Assembly: GCA_963618935.1 (NCBI GenBank)
Contig: CAVEVC010000033.1
Location: 1-11,675, forward strand
DNA length: 11,675 nucleotides
Reading direction: 5' to 3'
From: RUG572 sp963618935
GTDB lineage: Bacteria; Verrucomicrobiota; Kiritimatiellia; RFP12; UBA1067
The notes beneath the pieces are model-generated. The model was not told the DNA's origin, ran no database searches, and worked only from the letters and a program-made list of their open reading frames with translations. The position numbers were made by a program, and so were the translations under genes. Shown piece after piece: positions 1 through 6,700 of the stretch (its first letter is position 1; every line of letters begins with the position of its first letter).

Positions 1-70
1 CGCCTTCGGCCTCAGCTTCGACTCCGCGACGCGCCAGTTCGTCGAGGGGAAGGTGGAGAAAGTCATCTGA
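1..70 (+). CDS. C-terminal end of an unidentified protein (5' end outside window)
   Basis: An open frame enters from the left edge (first full codon at 2-4) and stops at TGA 68-70. The visible tail ends in VEGKVEKVI. Its alternating hydrophobic and charged residues, and codon use like the neighbouring genes, suggest real coding sequence. The 22 residues are too few to name a family. It converges on the U32 gene, whose stop lies 66 bp away on the other strand. The chance that this is only an open stretch of high-GC sequence is real. Confidence 0.45.
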   Translation, partial: AFGLSFDSATRQFVEGKVEKVI

Positions 71-84
71 CGAGGCAATCGCAA

Positions 85-99
85 GGCCGCACTTCGGCC
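85..99. terminator. Weak hairpin between convergent genes (possible terminator)
   Basis: GGCCG (85-89) and CGGCC (95-99) form a perfect 5-bp stem around the 5-nt loop CACTT, inside the 66-bp gap between two convergent stop codons. Neither side has a proper U-tract, so intrinsic termination would be weak. A second short palindrome, GCGTTTTAACGC, lies at 121-132, just past the U32 stop. The position fits a shared terminator, but the sequence alone is poor evidence. Confidence 0.25.
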
Positions 100-136
100 G
101 AAAGCGTGTCAGCGAAACCGGCGTTTTAACGCACGA

Positions 137-2470
137 TCATTTTTTCACCGGATCCCAGCTGAGGTCGACGCGCGTGGTGGCGGCGCTTCCGGGAGCGCGG
201 AAGCGCCGCGCCTCCGTGCGGGCCGTGACCCAGAGGCCGTCGAGCGGGAAGCTCGTGAACGTGTCGCCGCGAAGCCCCGTGAGGAGGGCGGGGGCGGGCG
301 TCGCGGGGCGCGTGAGGGAGAGGAAGAGCGGGGTGTTCTGCCGGATCAGGAACTCGACGTGCGGGGGGGCGGAGAGCGTTTCGTCCGCGAGGAGCTGCAG
401 GTTCTCGGCGGCGTTTTCGGGCGAGGCCACGCAGCGCACGAGGCCGCGTTCGGAAAACTGGGCGAGGGCCGGGCGGTTGAAGGCGTAGAGCGGCCAGTCC
501 GCCGTGAGGTCCGCCAGGCCCTGCTGGACGAGGAGGCGGAGGCCGGCGAGGTCCGCCGCCTCCCAGGACGCGACGCCGGCCCGGACCATGTGCCGGACCG
601 TCGCGCGGAGCGCGTTGAAGGCGCGCTCGGGCGTGAAGACGGGAAGCGCGAGGCGGATGCGCGGGGCGGGGTCGCCCGTCGCCTCGGCGCGGGCGCGCAG
701 CGTCTCCGCCATCTGCGCGAGGGCTCGTTCGACGTCCCGGCCGGCGGCGTGCCCGATCGCGACGACGAGCTCGTCGTAGGAGCAGGCGTCGTCCGGGAGG
801 GGCTGGTCGAGCCGCAGCTTGAGGACGCGGGCGGGCAGGGGGGCGGCCGCGGCGACCGGGGGGCGCGCGGCGGCGATGTCGGCCTCGATGTCCGCGAGGA
901 GGCGCGCACGCGCCGCGTCGCGGGCGGCGTCGAGGCGTGCGACGAGGCGGCGGCGCAGCTCGTTGAGCGCGGAGGCCGGCACGAAGAGACGGCCGGGGTC
1001 GTCGAGCGTGAGGGCGCCGGGCGCCCAGGCTGTGCCGCCCAGGCGCGCAAACGCCTTCCGCACGGCCCCTTCCGTGCGTTCCGGGTGGCGCGAGGGCGTG
1101 GGCGGCGCATCGAGGGGCAGCGTTGCCTCGGCGGCGAGGCCGTCCGCCGCAGACGCCGCCGCCGTGATGCCGGTCGGCGCAAGCGTGACCGCGAGGTCGA
1201 CGGGCGTTCCGGCGGAGACGGAGGAGGGGCGGAACGGGGGGACCGGGAAACGGCGCTTGACTTCGCTGGAGGCGGAGCAGTAGACGGTCGCCCCGGGGAC
1301 GAGCGCGTGGGGGGCGACGGTTTCGGGCACCAGCACCTCGACGTCGCTGCCGGCGGGGACTGCGAAGACGGAGGCGCGGGAGAGGGCGACGCGCAGGTCC
1401 GAGATGCCGAAGCCGACGGGCTTTCCGCCCTCCGAGGCGAACTGGAGGCCGTCGTGCCGTTCGAGGGCGCGGGCGGTGTGGAAGCGCAGCCAGATGCGGC
1501 CCTCGCGGTCCTTCGTGAGGCGCTTGACGGCGCCGACGGGCGTGCCGAGGTGGCCGAGCGAGGAGGGGTCGATGACGGAAGCGGACGATTCCGGCAGGAG
1601 GTTGGACTTCGGGTAGCCGTCCGCGTAGAGCGTCGTCGTGCGGCGGGAGAAGACCGTTTCGAGGTCGGCGCGCGTCGTGGCGGGGGGCAGGCCGTCCAGC
1701 AGCTCGCGGTAGTGGGCGGTGACGGTCGAGACGTAGAGGGGGGACTTCATGCGGCCCTCGATCTTGAGGGAGGCGACGCCCGCGTCGCGGAGCTGTCCGA
1801 GGTGGTCGTCGAGGCGCAGGTCGCGCATGGAGAAGGGGAGGGCGCGCGCGCCCGCCGCGTCCGTGTAGGCGAGGCGGCAGCAGTAGGCGCAGCGGCCGCG
1901 ATTCCCCGAACGGTTCTTCTCCAGGGCGGAGAAGAGGCAGAGGCCGGACAGCGCGTAGCAGAGCGCGCCGTGGACGAAGACCTCGATCTCGCAGCCGCAG
2001 CGGCGCGCGATGGAGCGGACGTCCTCGATGGAGAGCTCGCGGGCGAGGACGACGCGCGTGAAGCCGAGTTCCCGCAGCGCGAGCACGCCTTCGAGGTTGT
2101 GGGCGACGAGCTGCGTGGAGGCGTGGAGCGCGAGGCGGGGGAAGTGGCGGCGCACGAGGCGCGCCACGCCGAGGTCCTGGACGATGAGGCCGTCGGGGCG
2201 CAGTTCGTCGAGCAGGGCGAGTTTCCGGGCGGCCTCCGGCAGCTGGGCGTCGTCGAGGAGCGTGTTGAACGTGACGTAGACCTTCCGGGCCGGGCCTGGC
2301 TGGCGCGCATGGGCGAGCAGGTCGCGCAGCTGCGCGGGCGTGAAGTTGACGGCGTCGGCGCGCGCGGAGAAGGCGTCGAGGCCGAGGTAGACGGCGTCGG
2401 CGCCGGCGGCGAAGGCGGCGAGGGCGGTCTCGAAGGACCCGGCGGGGGAGAGGAGTTCGATGTCGTTCAT
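137..2470 (-). CDS. U32 'peptidase' family protein (probable RlhA/TrhP-type RNA hydroxylation factor)
   Basis: A 777-residue protein. The N-terminal TIM-barrel-like U32 domain begins at once (LLSPAGSFE, residues 6-14). The family signature lies at about 165-200: FVHGALCY, then SGNRGRC, then a Cys pair and Arg. Cys171, Cys178, Cys194 and Cys198 match the conserved family cysteines. Cys197 is an extra one where I expect proline. KIEGRMKS (236-243) is a second typical U32 segment. The remainder fits the longer members with a DUF3656-like middle and an extra C-terminal domain. The name 'peptidase' is historical: E. coli RlhA and TrhP act in prephenate-dependent hydroxylation of 23S rRNA C2501 and tRNA U34, and YhbU/V (UbiU/V) act in anaerobic ubiquinone synthesis. 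Which role applies here is inference; length favours the RlhA type. The start at 2470 is firm because the domain begins six residues later and no other Met is suitable. It has no Shine-Dalgarno sequence and a TAGAAT -10 only 13 nt upstream. Confidence 0.9.
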   Translation of the reverse strand: MNDIELLSPAGSFETALAAFAAGADAVYLGLDAFSARADAVNFTPAQLRDLLAHARQPGPARKVYVTFNTLLDDAQLPEAARKLALLDELRPDGLIVQDLGVARLVRRHFPRLALHASTQLVAHNLEGVLALRELGFTRVVLARELSIEDVRSIARRCGCEIEVFVHGALCYALSGLCLFSALEKNRSGNRGRCAYCCRLAYTDAAGARALPFSMRDLRLDDHLGQLRDAGVASLKIEGRMKSPLYVSTVTAHYRELLDGLPPATTRADLETVFSRRTTTLYADGYPKSNLLPESSASVIDPSSLGHLGTPVGAVKRLTKDREGRIWLRFHTARALERHDGLQFASEGGKPVGFGISDLRVALSRASVFAVPAGSDVEVLVPETVAPHALVPGATVYCSASSEVKRRFPVPPFRPSSVSAGTPVDLAVTLAPTGITAAASAADGLAAEATLPLDAPPTPSRHPERTEGAVRKAFARLGGTAWAPGALTLDDPGRLFVPASALNELRRRLVARLDAARDAARARLLADIEADIAAARPPVAAAAPLPARVLKLRLDQPLPDDACSYDELVVAIGHAAGRDVERALAQMAETLRARAEATGDPAPRIRLALPVFTPERAFNALRATVRHMVRAGVASWEAADLAGLRLLVQQGLADLTADWPLYAFNRPALAQFSERGLVRCVASPENAAENLQLLADETLSAPPHVEFLIRQNTPLFLSLTRPATPAPALLTGLRGDTFTSFPLDGLWVTARTEARRFRAPGSAATTRVDLSWDPVKK

Positions 2471-2481
2471 GGTGGCGCCGC

Positions 2482-2512
2482 GTATTCTACCATATCCGCC
2501 GGGACGCGCCAC
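2482..2512 (-). promoter_or_regulatory. Promoter of the U32 gene, near-leaderless
   Basis: Read on the - strand, ATGGTAGAATAC occupies 2493 down to 2482. It holds an extended -10 (TG-G-TAGAAT, hexamer 2489-2484). Seventeen bases further upstream is GTGGCG (2512-2507), only a weak -35. The ATG at 2470 begins 13 nt after the -10, so a start about 7 nt downstream of the -10 would leave a leader of roughly 6 nt. No purine-rich ribosome-binding site fits in that space. The same 12-mer recurs with two changes on the opposite strand at 2637-2648. Confidence 0.65.
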
Positions 2513-2617
2513 TCGTAGGATCGCACCGTTCGGCCAAGCCCCCGTGCAAGGCGATTCCGGGCTAAGGGCCCGAGGCGAAGCCCCGCACGGAAGGTCCGCC
2601 CCCTGGCGCCCCCTGCA

Positions 2618-2648
2618 TTTACGGCCTGTCTGAAACATGATAGAATAT
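2618..2648 (+). promoter_or_regulatory. Promoter of the glycan/plsY operon, near-leaderless
   Basis: TTTACG (2618-2623) is followed by exactly 17 bases and then TAGAAT (2641-2646). The -10 is preceded by TG one base upstream (2638-2639), which gives an extended -10. This is a good sigma-70-type match. The ATG at 2657 begins 10 nt after the -10, so the predicted leader is about 0-5 nt and no Shine-Dalgarno sequence is present. The divergent U32 promoter has an almost identical core. No other promoter of this quality is seen before 9850, so the + strand genes probably depend on this one. Confidence 0.7.
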
Positions 2649-2656
2649 CTCCCCAC

Positions 2657-4540
2657 ATGAACATGGCAGGTCTCGATGCCGCGGCTTCCGAAGCCGCCAC
2701 CGTCTGGGCGCATGCGCGGAAGGTCCTCAAGGGGGACCTTCTGAGCGTCGTCATGCCCGTCTACCACCTGGCCGACGCGGCCGAATCCAACCTCGATGCG
2801 GTGGCGGCGTGCCTGGACGCGGGCGGGATCCCCTACGAGCTCGTGCCGGTCGACGACGGCAGCGCCGACGGGACGGCGGCGGCGCTGCGGCGCGCGGCGG
2901 CGAAGCGGCCGGACGTCGTGCGGCCGGTGCTGCTGGACGTGAACGCGGGGAAGGGCAGCGCGCTGAAGGCCGGCTTCCGCGCCTCCCGGGGCGGGTATGT
3001 GCTGCTGCTGGACGGCGACCTCGACATCGCGCCGAAGATGCTGCCGAAGTTCTTCGACTCGCTGGTGCGGAACGGAAGCGACATCGTGGTGGGCTCGAAG
3101 CGCCATCCCGAGTCGTCCGTGCAGTATCCGTGGCACCGCCGCCTCGCGAGCATGGTCTACTTCGGCCTCGTGCGGCTCTTCATCGGGCTGCCGGTCACGG
3201 ACACCCAGACGGGCATGAAGCTCTTCCGGCGGCGTCCGCTCGGCGAGGCGCTTGACCGGATGCTCGTGAAGACGTATGCGTTCGACCTCGAGCTGCTCGC
3301 GGTTGCGCGCGAACGGGGGGCGAAGATCAGCGAGGCGCCGGTCGTGATCCGCTTCGGCGCGAAGTTCGGCGCGCTGAAGGTCCGCACGGTGCGCGAGATG
3401 CTCCACGACACGCTCGCCATCTTCTACCGCCTGCGCCTCCTGCACTACTACGCGAAGGTCGAAGTGCCGTCGCCGCTCGCGGAGCCGCCGTTCGTGAGCG
3501 TGGTGGTCGCCTGCCCGGGGGACAGCTGGATGCTGGGCGAATGCCTGGCCGCGCTCGCGCAGCAGACCTACCGCGCGTTCGAGGCCATCGTGCTGCCCGA
3601 CGCCGAGATCGCGGGCTTCGCCCCGCCTCCCGGCCTCGCCGTCTCCCAGATTCCCACGGGCAAGGTGCGCCCGGCGGAAAAGCGCAATATCGGCATTGCG
3701 GCGGCGAAGGGCGACGTCGTCGCGTTCATCGACGACGACGCCTACCCCGAGGCGCACTGGCTCGAGAACGCGGTCAAGTATTTCGGCGACCCGGAGATCG
3801 GCGGCGTGGGGGGGCCGGGCGTGACGCCGCCCGGCGACGGCTTCCTCGCGCGGGCGGGCGGACGCGTCTACGAGAACGTCCTGGTGAGCGGCGCCTACCG
3901 CTACCGCTACGTGGGGGGGCGCGTGCTGCGCGACGTGGACGACTATCCGAGCTGCAACCTCTTCGTGCGGACGGCCCTGCTGCGTTCGTTCGGCGGCTAC
4001 CGCACCGATTTCTGGCCGGGGGAGGACACGCTGCTCTGCCGGTCGATCGTGTGCGGCGCGAAGAAGCGCATCGTCTACGACCCGTGGACCCTCGTCTACC
4101 ACCACCGGCGGCGGCTCTTCGGTCCGCACCTGCGCCAGCTCGGCCGCTACGGCTTCCACCGGGGCTACTTCGTGAAGCGCTTCCCCGAGAACTCGCGCCA
4201 CCTCGCCTACTTCGTGCCGACGCTCTTCGCGCTCTACGCGGCGCTGCTGGGGCTCGCCTGGGCCTCCGTGCCGTTCTGGACGGCGACGCGGGGGGCCTTG
4301 ATGACGGCCGTGCTTGGGCTGTGGCTCTTCTCGCTGCCGATGGCGCTCTACGCCGTCGCGACGCTGCTGGCCGCCTTTGCGCCCAACCCGCTCATGTGGG
4401 GGGCGACGTGGCTGGGCGTCGTCGCCTCGCACCTCTGGTACGGGGTGCGCTTCGTGCAGGGGCTCTGCGCGCGCCGGGCGCCCTGCGAATACATCGGCCG
4501 GGACCATGCCGCGGCCGTTCGGACATCGGACATGGAATGA
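2657..4540 (+). CDS. Two-domain family 2 glycosyltransferase (DPM1-like domain + membrane-anchored GT2 domain)
   Basis: A 627-residue protein with two GT-A domains. Domain 1 (about 28-265) resembles dolichol/polyprenyl-phosphate mannose or glucose synthases: SVVMPVYH (30-37), VDDGSADGT (65-73), NAGKGSALK (96-104), metal-binding DGDLD (119-123), and TDTQTGMKLF (181-190). Domain 2 (about 278-505) is a separate GT2: SVVVACPGD (281-289), EKRNIGIAAAKGD (341-353), DDD (359-361) and acceptor-side WPGED (453-457). It resembles MftF-type transferases. Three or four membrane segments follow at about 517-537, 545-573 and 580-600. Domain 1 likely makes a polyprenyl-phosphate sugar at the cytoplasmic face, and domain 2 transfers a sugar from a nucleotide or lipid donor; both specificities are unknown. 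The start at 2657 (or Met3 at 2663) is forced, because no ATG, GTG or TTG lies between Met3 and the first domain strand. The gene is first in its operon, 16 nt before plsY. It has G7 runs at 3808-3814 and 3913-3919. Confidence 0.88.
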   Translation: MNMAGLDAAASEAATVWAHARKVLKGDLLSVVMPVYHLADAAESNLDAVAACLDAGGIPYELVPVDDGSADGTAAALRRAAAKRPDVVRPVLLDVNAGKGSALKAGFRASRGGYVLLLDGDLDIAPKMLPKFFDSLVRNGSDIVVGSKRHPESSVQYPWHRRLASMVYFGLVRLFIGLPVTDTQTGMKLFRRRPLGEALDRMLVKTYAFDLELLAVARERGAKISEAPVVIRFGAKFGALKVRTVREMLHDTLAIFYRLRLLHYYAKVEVPSPLAEPPFVSVVVACPGDSWMLGECLAALAQQTYRAFEAIVLPDAEIAGFAPPPGLAVSQIPTGKVRPAEKRNIGIAAAKGDVVAFIDDDAYPEAHWLENAVKYFGDPEIGGVGGPGVTPPGDGFLARAGGRVYENVLVSGAYRYRYVGGRVLRDVDDYPSCNLFVRTALLRSFGGYRTDFWPGEDTLLCRSIVCGAKKRIVYDPWTLVYHHRRRLFGPHLRQLGRYGFHRGYFVKRFPENSRHLAYFVPTLFALYAALLGLAWASVPFWTATRGALMTAVLGLWLFSLPMALYAVATLLAAFAPNPLMWGATWLGVVASHLWYGVRFVQGLCARRAPCEYIGRDHAAAVRTSDME

Positions 4541-4556
4541 AGAAGGAGAGGGCAAG

Positions 4557-5159
4557 ATGGACGACAGGATGCTGATGGCGCTGTGGGTGGCCGGGGCGTA
4601 TCTGACCGGCGGCGTGCCGTTTGGGTTCCTCATCGGGAAGCTGCGCGGCGTCGACGTGCGGACGGTGGGGTCGAAGAACATCGGCGCGACGAACGTCTAC
4701 CGCACGGTGGGGCACGCATGGGGCTTCCTCGCGTTCTTCTGCGACTTCCTGAAGGGGCTGCTGCCGACGCTCGCCGCCCTTGCGTGGCTGCCGGCCGGGC
4801 AGGATCCCGTCTACGTCGGCCTCGCCTGCGTGGTCGGCCACACGCTCACGCCCTACATGAAGTTCAAGGGCGGGAAGGGCGTCGCGACGGCCTTCGGCAT
4901 GCTGGTGGCGCAGATTCCGTGGCTTGTCCTCGTCGCGTTCGCGCTCTTTGTCGCCGTCGTGTGGATCAGCCACTACATCTCGCTGGGGAGCTGCCTGGCG
5001 GCGGCGTTTCTGGTGGGGGCGATCTGGATCCCCACGCCGCTCGCCCATCCGTCGCTGCCGCTCCAGGTCGTGATGACGCTCGTGGGCGTCTTCGTGATCG
5101 CCAAGCACCGAAGCAACCTCGTGCGCCTCGCGAAGGGGTGCGAGAACAAGATCTACTGA
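4557..5159 (+). CDS. plsY: Acyl-phosphate:glycerol-3-phosphate acyltransferase PlsY
   Basis: An integral membrane enzyme that moves an acyl group from acyl-phosphate (made by PlsX) to sn-glycerol-3-phosphate, giving lysophosphatidate, the first step of phospholipid synthesis. The 200-residue length is typical. All family motifs are present: GGVPFGFLIGK (18-28), VGSKNIGATN (37-46), DFLKG (63-67), GHTLTPYMKFKGGKGVAT (94-111) and HRSN (184-187), with about five hydrophobic segments between them. The start at 4557 is set by a GGAG at 4545-4548, 8 nt upstream. The frame stays open further 5' inside the preceding gene, but without PlsY homology. It follows the two-domain glycosyltransferase by 16 nt and precedes the DUF192 frame by 23 nt, so it is cotranscribed with glycan genes. 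No plsX is seen in the window. Confidence 0.96.
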   Translation: MDDRMLMALWVAGAYLTGGVPFGFLIGKLRGVDVRTVGSKNIGATNVYRTVGHAWGFLAFFCDFLKGLLPTLAALAWLPAGQDPVYVGLACVVGHTLTPYMKFKGGKGVATAFGMLVAQIPWLVLVAFALFVAVVWISHYISLGSCLAAAFLVGAIWIPTPLAHPSLPLQVVMTLVGVFVIAKHRSNLVRLAKGCENKIY

Positions 5160-5182
5160 TACTGAACTGTGGAGGCGGCGGC

Positions 5183-6700
5183 ATGGAACGGGTGCGCATT
5201 GCGGGCGTTGAGGCGGAGGTGGCGCGGACCCTCGGCGCGCGCGTGCGGGGGCTCATCGGGCGGCGCGGCCTTCCGCCCGGCACGGGGCTCCTCATCCTGA
5301 AGTGCAATGCGATCCACACCTTCTTCATGCGCTTCCCGATCGACGCGACCTTCCTGGACGCGCAGGACCGCGTCGTGCGCGTCGTGCGGAACATCCGCCC
5401 GTGGCGCCTCTTCGTCTGGGGCGGCTGGCGCGCCCGGAAGGTGCTGGAGACGGCGAGCCGGACCAAGGTATTTCTGCGACCGTGCGGCGGAGCTGGCCAA
5501 GCTCCGAGCGGCGATCGACAACGGCCGGAACGTGACGCTTCTGGCGGCGCGGCGGATTTGCCTGTGAGGTCGCGAATGGAGAATCGGGGCTATCGCTACG
5601 GGAATGTCTTTGCGCAGGCGAGCTTCCAGTTCTGCGGGCACATCGACGAGTACCTGATCGCGAACACGCGGCATCTCGTCCTGTTCTACTGCCAGCCGCG
5701 CTTCGGCGAGCATCGCCACGTGCTGCGCCGCTACGAGGAGGGGCGTCTCGTGGAGGATCGGGCCATCCGCTCGTCGCAGGGCCTTTTCGCCTACTACTGG
5801 CTATGGCTCTGGCATCACAGCGTCGAGCTTTGGCGCTTCGCGCGCCGCCATCGCCGCGAGGCGACGCTTGTCGTCTGCGGGCATCCGGTGTGCCTTTTTG
5901 GCTCTGCGCTGATGCGCATTCTCTGCCATGCGCGATATTCGTACATGATTGGAGACTATTTCCCGTCCAAGGGACTCGTCATCCGCGCCTTTGAGCGGGT
6001 CAAGAAGTTCTACCATGACCGCGCCGATTTCGCCTATTACCTGACGGACGCCATCAACCGCAAGATGAACGGCGGCATTGTGCGCGCGGATGCGGCGCAC
6101 GGGACGGTCATGTGGGGCATGCAGCCGTTCGCCGACTGCCTGAAGCCTCGTCCCGCTTCGCGGCGCATCCTGTTCGTCGGCCTGGTGCGTCCCGGCCAGG
6201 GCGTTGAGGAGATGCTCGATTTCCTGTCCCTGCGCGACGGCTTTTCGCTTGCGCTTGTGGGGGTTGCGGCAAATGGCTACGGCACGGCGGTCGAGCGGAT
6301 GATCGCCGAACGGGGCCTCGGCGGCCGGGTCTACTTCGAGGACCGTTTCCATTCCGAACGCGAGCTTCGCGACATCGCCAAGACGTGCTTCTGCGGCCTC
6401 GCCCTCTACGACACGGCCCCGGACAACTTCACGCACTATGCCGATCCCGGAAAGGTGAAGGCATATGCCGAGCTCGGCCTGCCGGTCGTGATGACGCGCA
6501 TCTCCGACATCGTGCCGTTCATAGAGCGTTTCCACGCCGGGGAGGTCGTGGATTCCCCTGCGGATGTCGGCGCGGCCGTCGCGAAGATCGCCGCGGAACC
6601 TCGGGACTACGTGAAGGGCATCGAGGCGTTCAACGCCTATTTCGACTATCGGACATACTATCCGAAAGCCTATGCCGCGTGGGAGGGGCTATGGCGGTGA
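5183..6700 (+). CDS. DUF192 frame running in phase into a GT-B glycosyltransferase (505-residue fusion frame)
   Basis: Starts at ATG 5183, 7 nt after a strong GGAGG (5171-5175), and has no stop until 6700. Residues 1-89 are a recognisable DUF192 domain (small, often exported or stress-linked proteins of unknown function): RVRGLIGRRGLPPG (20-33), NAIHTFFMRFPIDATFLDA (42-60), VVRNIRPWR (67-75), ARKVLE (84-89). After ARKVLE the usual family ending (LPAGTA...G..PGD) is missing. Residues 90-131 are Arg/Gly/Pro-rich with no family resemblance, and the DNA there encodes an AAA ATPase piece in another frame. Residues 132-505 are the glycosyltransferase, entered separately below from its internal start at 5576. 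I think DUF192 is truncated and the fusion is accidental, but the ribosome would read it through if nothing intervenes. No signal peptide is seen. It sits 23 nt after plsY. Confidence 0.6.
   Translation: MERVRIAGVEAEVARTLGARVRGLIGRRGLPPGTGLLILKCNAIHTFFMRFPIDATFLDAQDRVVRVVRNIRPWRLFVWGGWRARKVLETASRTKVFLRPCGGAGQAPSGDRQRPERDASGGAADLPVRSRMENRGYRYGNVFAQASFQFCGHIDEYLIANTRHLVLFYCQPRFGEHRHVLRRYEEGRLVEDRAIRSSQGLFAYYWLWLWHHSVELWRFARRHRREATLVVCGHPVCLFGSALMRILCHARYSYMIGDYFPSKGLVIRAFERVKKFYHDRADFAYYLTDAINRKMNGGIVRADAAHGTVMWGMQPFADCLKPRPASRRILFVGLVRPGQGVEEMLDFLSLRDGFSLALVGVAANGYGTAVERMIAERGLGGRVYFEDRFHSERELRDIAKTCFCGLALYDTAPDNFTHYADPGKVKAYAELGLPVVMTRISDIVPFIERFHAGEVVDSPADVGAAVAKIAAEPRDYVKGIEAFNAYFDYRTYYPKAYAAWEGLWR
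5463..5567 (+). pseudogene. Fragment of an AAA-family ATPase gene (N-terminal region, no start)
   Basis: In the frame of 5469 (different from the DUF192/glycosyltransferase frame) the sequence reads RYFCDRAAELAKL, then NGRNVTLLAARRI, then Cys-Leu-stop (TGA 5565-5567). This closely follows the pattern just before Walker A in the ATPase_2/AAA_14-like family ('YFCDRE.EL..L..A..NGRNV.L..PRRIGKT'). The match breaks exactly where GKT should begin. About 33 codons remain, with no start codon of their own and no ATPase domain downstream. They occupy the place where the DUF192 C-terminus should be. The likely origin is illegitimate recombination with a full ATPase gene elsewhere in the genome. The family call rests on a remembered pattern, not a search. 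Confidence 0.6.
5576..6700 (+). CDS. GT-B fold glycosyltransferase (GT4-like), internal-start form of the 5183-6700 frame
   Basis: A 374-residue product if started at ATG 5576, which has GAGG 7 nt upstream (5565-5568); that GAGG overlaps the stop codon of the ATPase fragment. The N-terminal half (1-190) is mixed alpha/beta, with FYCQPRFGEHRHVLRRYEEG (37-56) and VVCGHPVCLFGS (99-110). The C-terminal half has the donor-binding Rossmann fold: RRILFVGLVRPGQGVEEML (196-214), FSLALVGVA (223-231), then ADPGKVKAYAELGLPVVMT (289-307), the usual 'PGKxxEYxAxGLPVV' sugar-nucleotide region of retaining GT-B enzymes. No membrane helix is evident, so it is probably peripheral at the inner face. Its stop overlaps the next gene by 10 nt. 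Donor and acceptor are unknown. This start fits domain limits better than 5183, although the 5183 ribosome site is stronger. Confidence 0.78.
   Translation: MENRGYRYGNVFAQASFQFCGHIDEYLIANTRHLVLFYCQPRFGEHRHVLRRYEEGRLVEDRAIRSSQGLFAYYWLWLWHHSVELWRFARRHRREATLVVCGHPVCLFGSALMRILCHARYSYMIGDYFPSKGLVIRAFERVKKFYHDRADFAYYLTDAINRKMNGGIVRADAAHGTVMWGMQPFADCLKPRPASRRILFVGLVRPGQGVEEMLDFLSLRDGFSLALVGVAANGYGTAVERMIAERGLGGRVYFEDRFHSERELRDIAKTCFCGLALYDTAPDNFTHYADPGKVKAYAELGLPVVMTRISDIVPFIERFHAGEVVDSPADVGAAVAKIAAEPRDYVKGIEAFNAYFDYRTYYPKAYAAWEGLWR

Noticed and set aside
359..2518. A 719-codon open frame on the + strand opposite the U32 gene
   Set aside because: It is low-complexity (Gly/Glu/Asp/Arg/Val-rich) and matches no family. 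It lies exactly antisense to a well-supported gene and is explained by GC-rich third positions.
2558..2572. Inverted repeat CGGGC-taagg-GCCCG in the divergent intergenic region
   Set aside because: A five-base stem in DNA this GC-rich is expected by chance. It lies upstream of both -10 elements without a fixed relation to either, so I do not call it an operator.
3808..3919. G7 tracts at 3808-3814 and 3913-3919 as further phase-variation sites
   Set aside because: Runs of six or seven G occur in several genes here, including the U32 gene (363-369). They look like base-composition background.
2471..4681. Upstream extension of the U32 frame on the - strand, over 700 codons opposite the first glycosyltransferase
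   Set aside because: The U32 domain starts at the Met at 2470. The extension is Arg/His/Glu/Val-rich shadow coding of the GT2 gene and would remove the promoter region.
5302..5567. Small + strand frames beginning near 5302 and 5307 as separate genes
   Set aside because: Their first halves are shadows of the DUF192 domain. Only the last third of the frame ending at 5567 carries a signal, and I entered that as an ATPase fragment.
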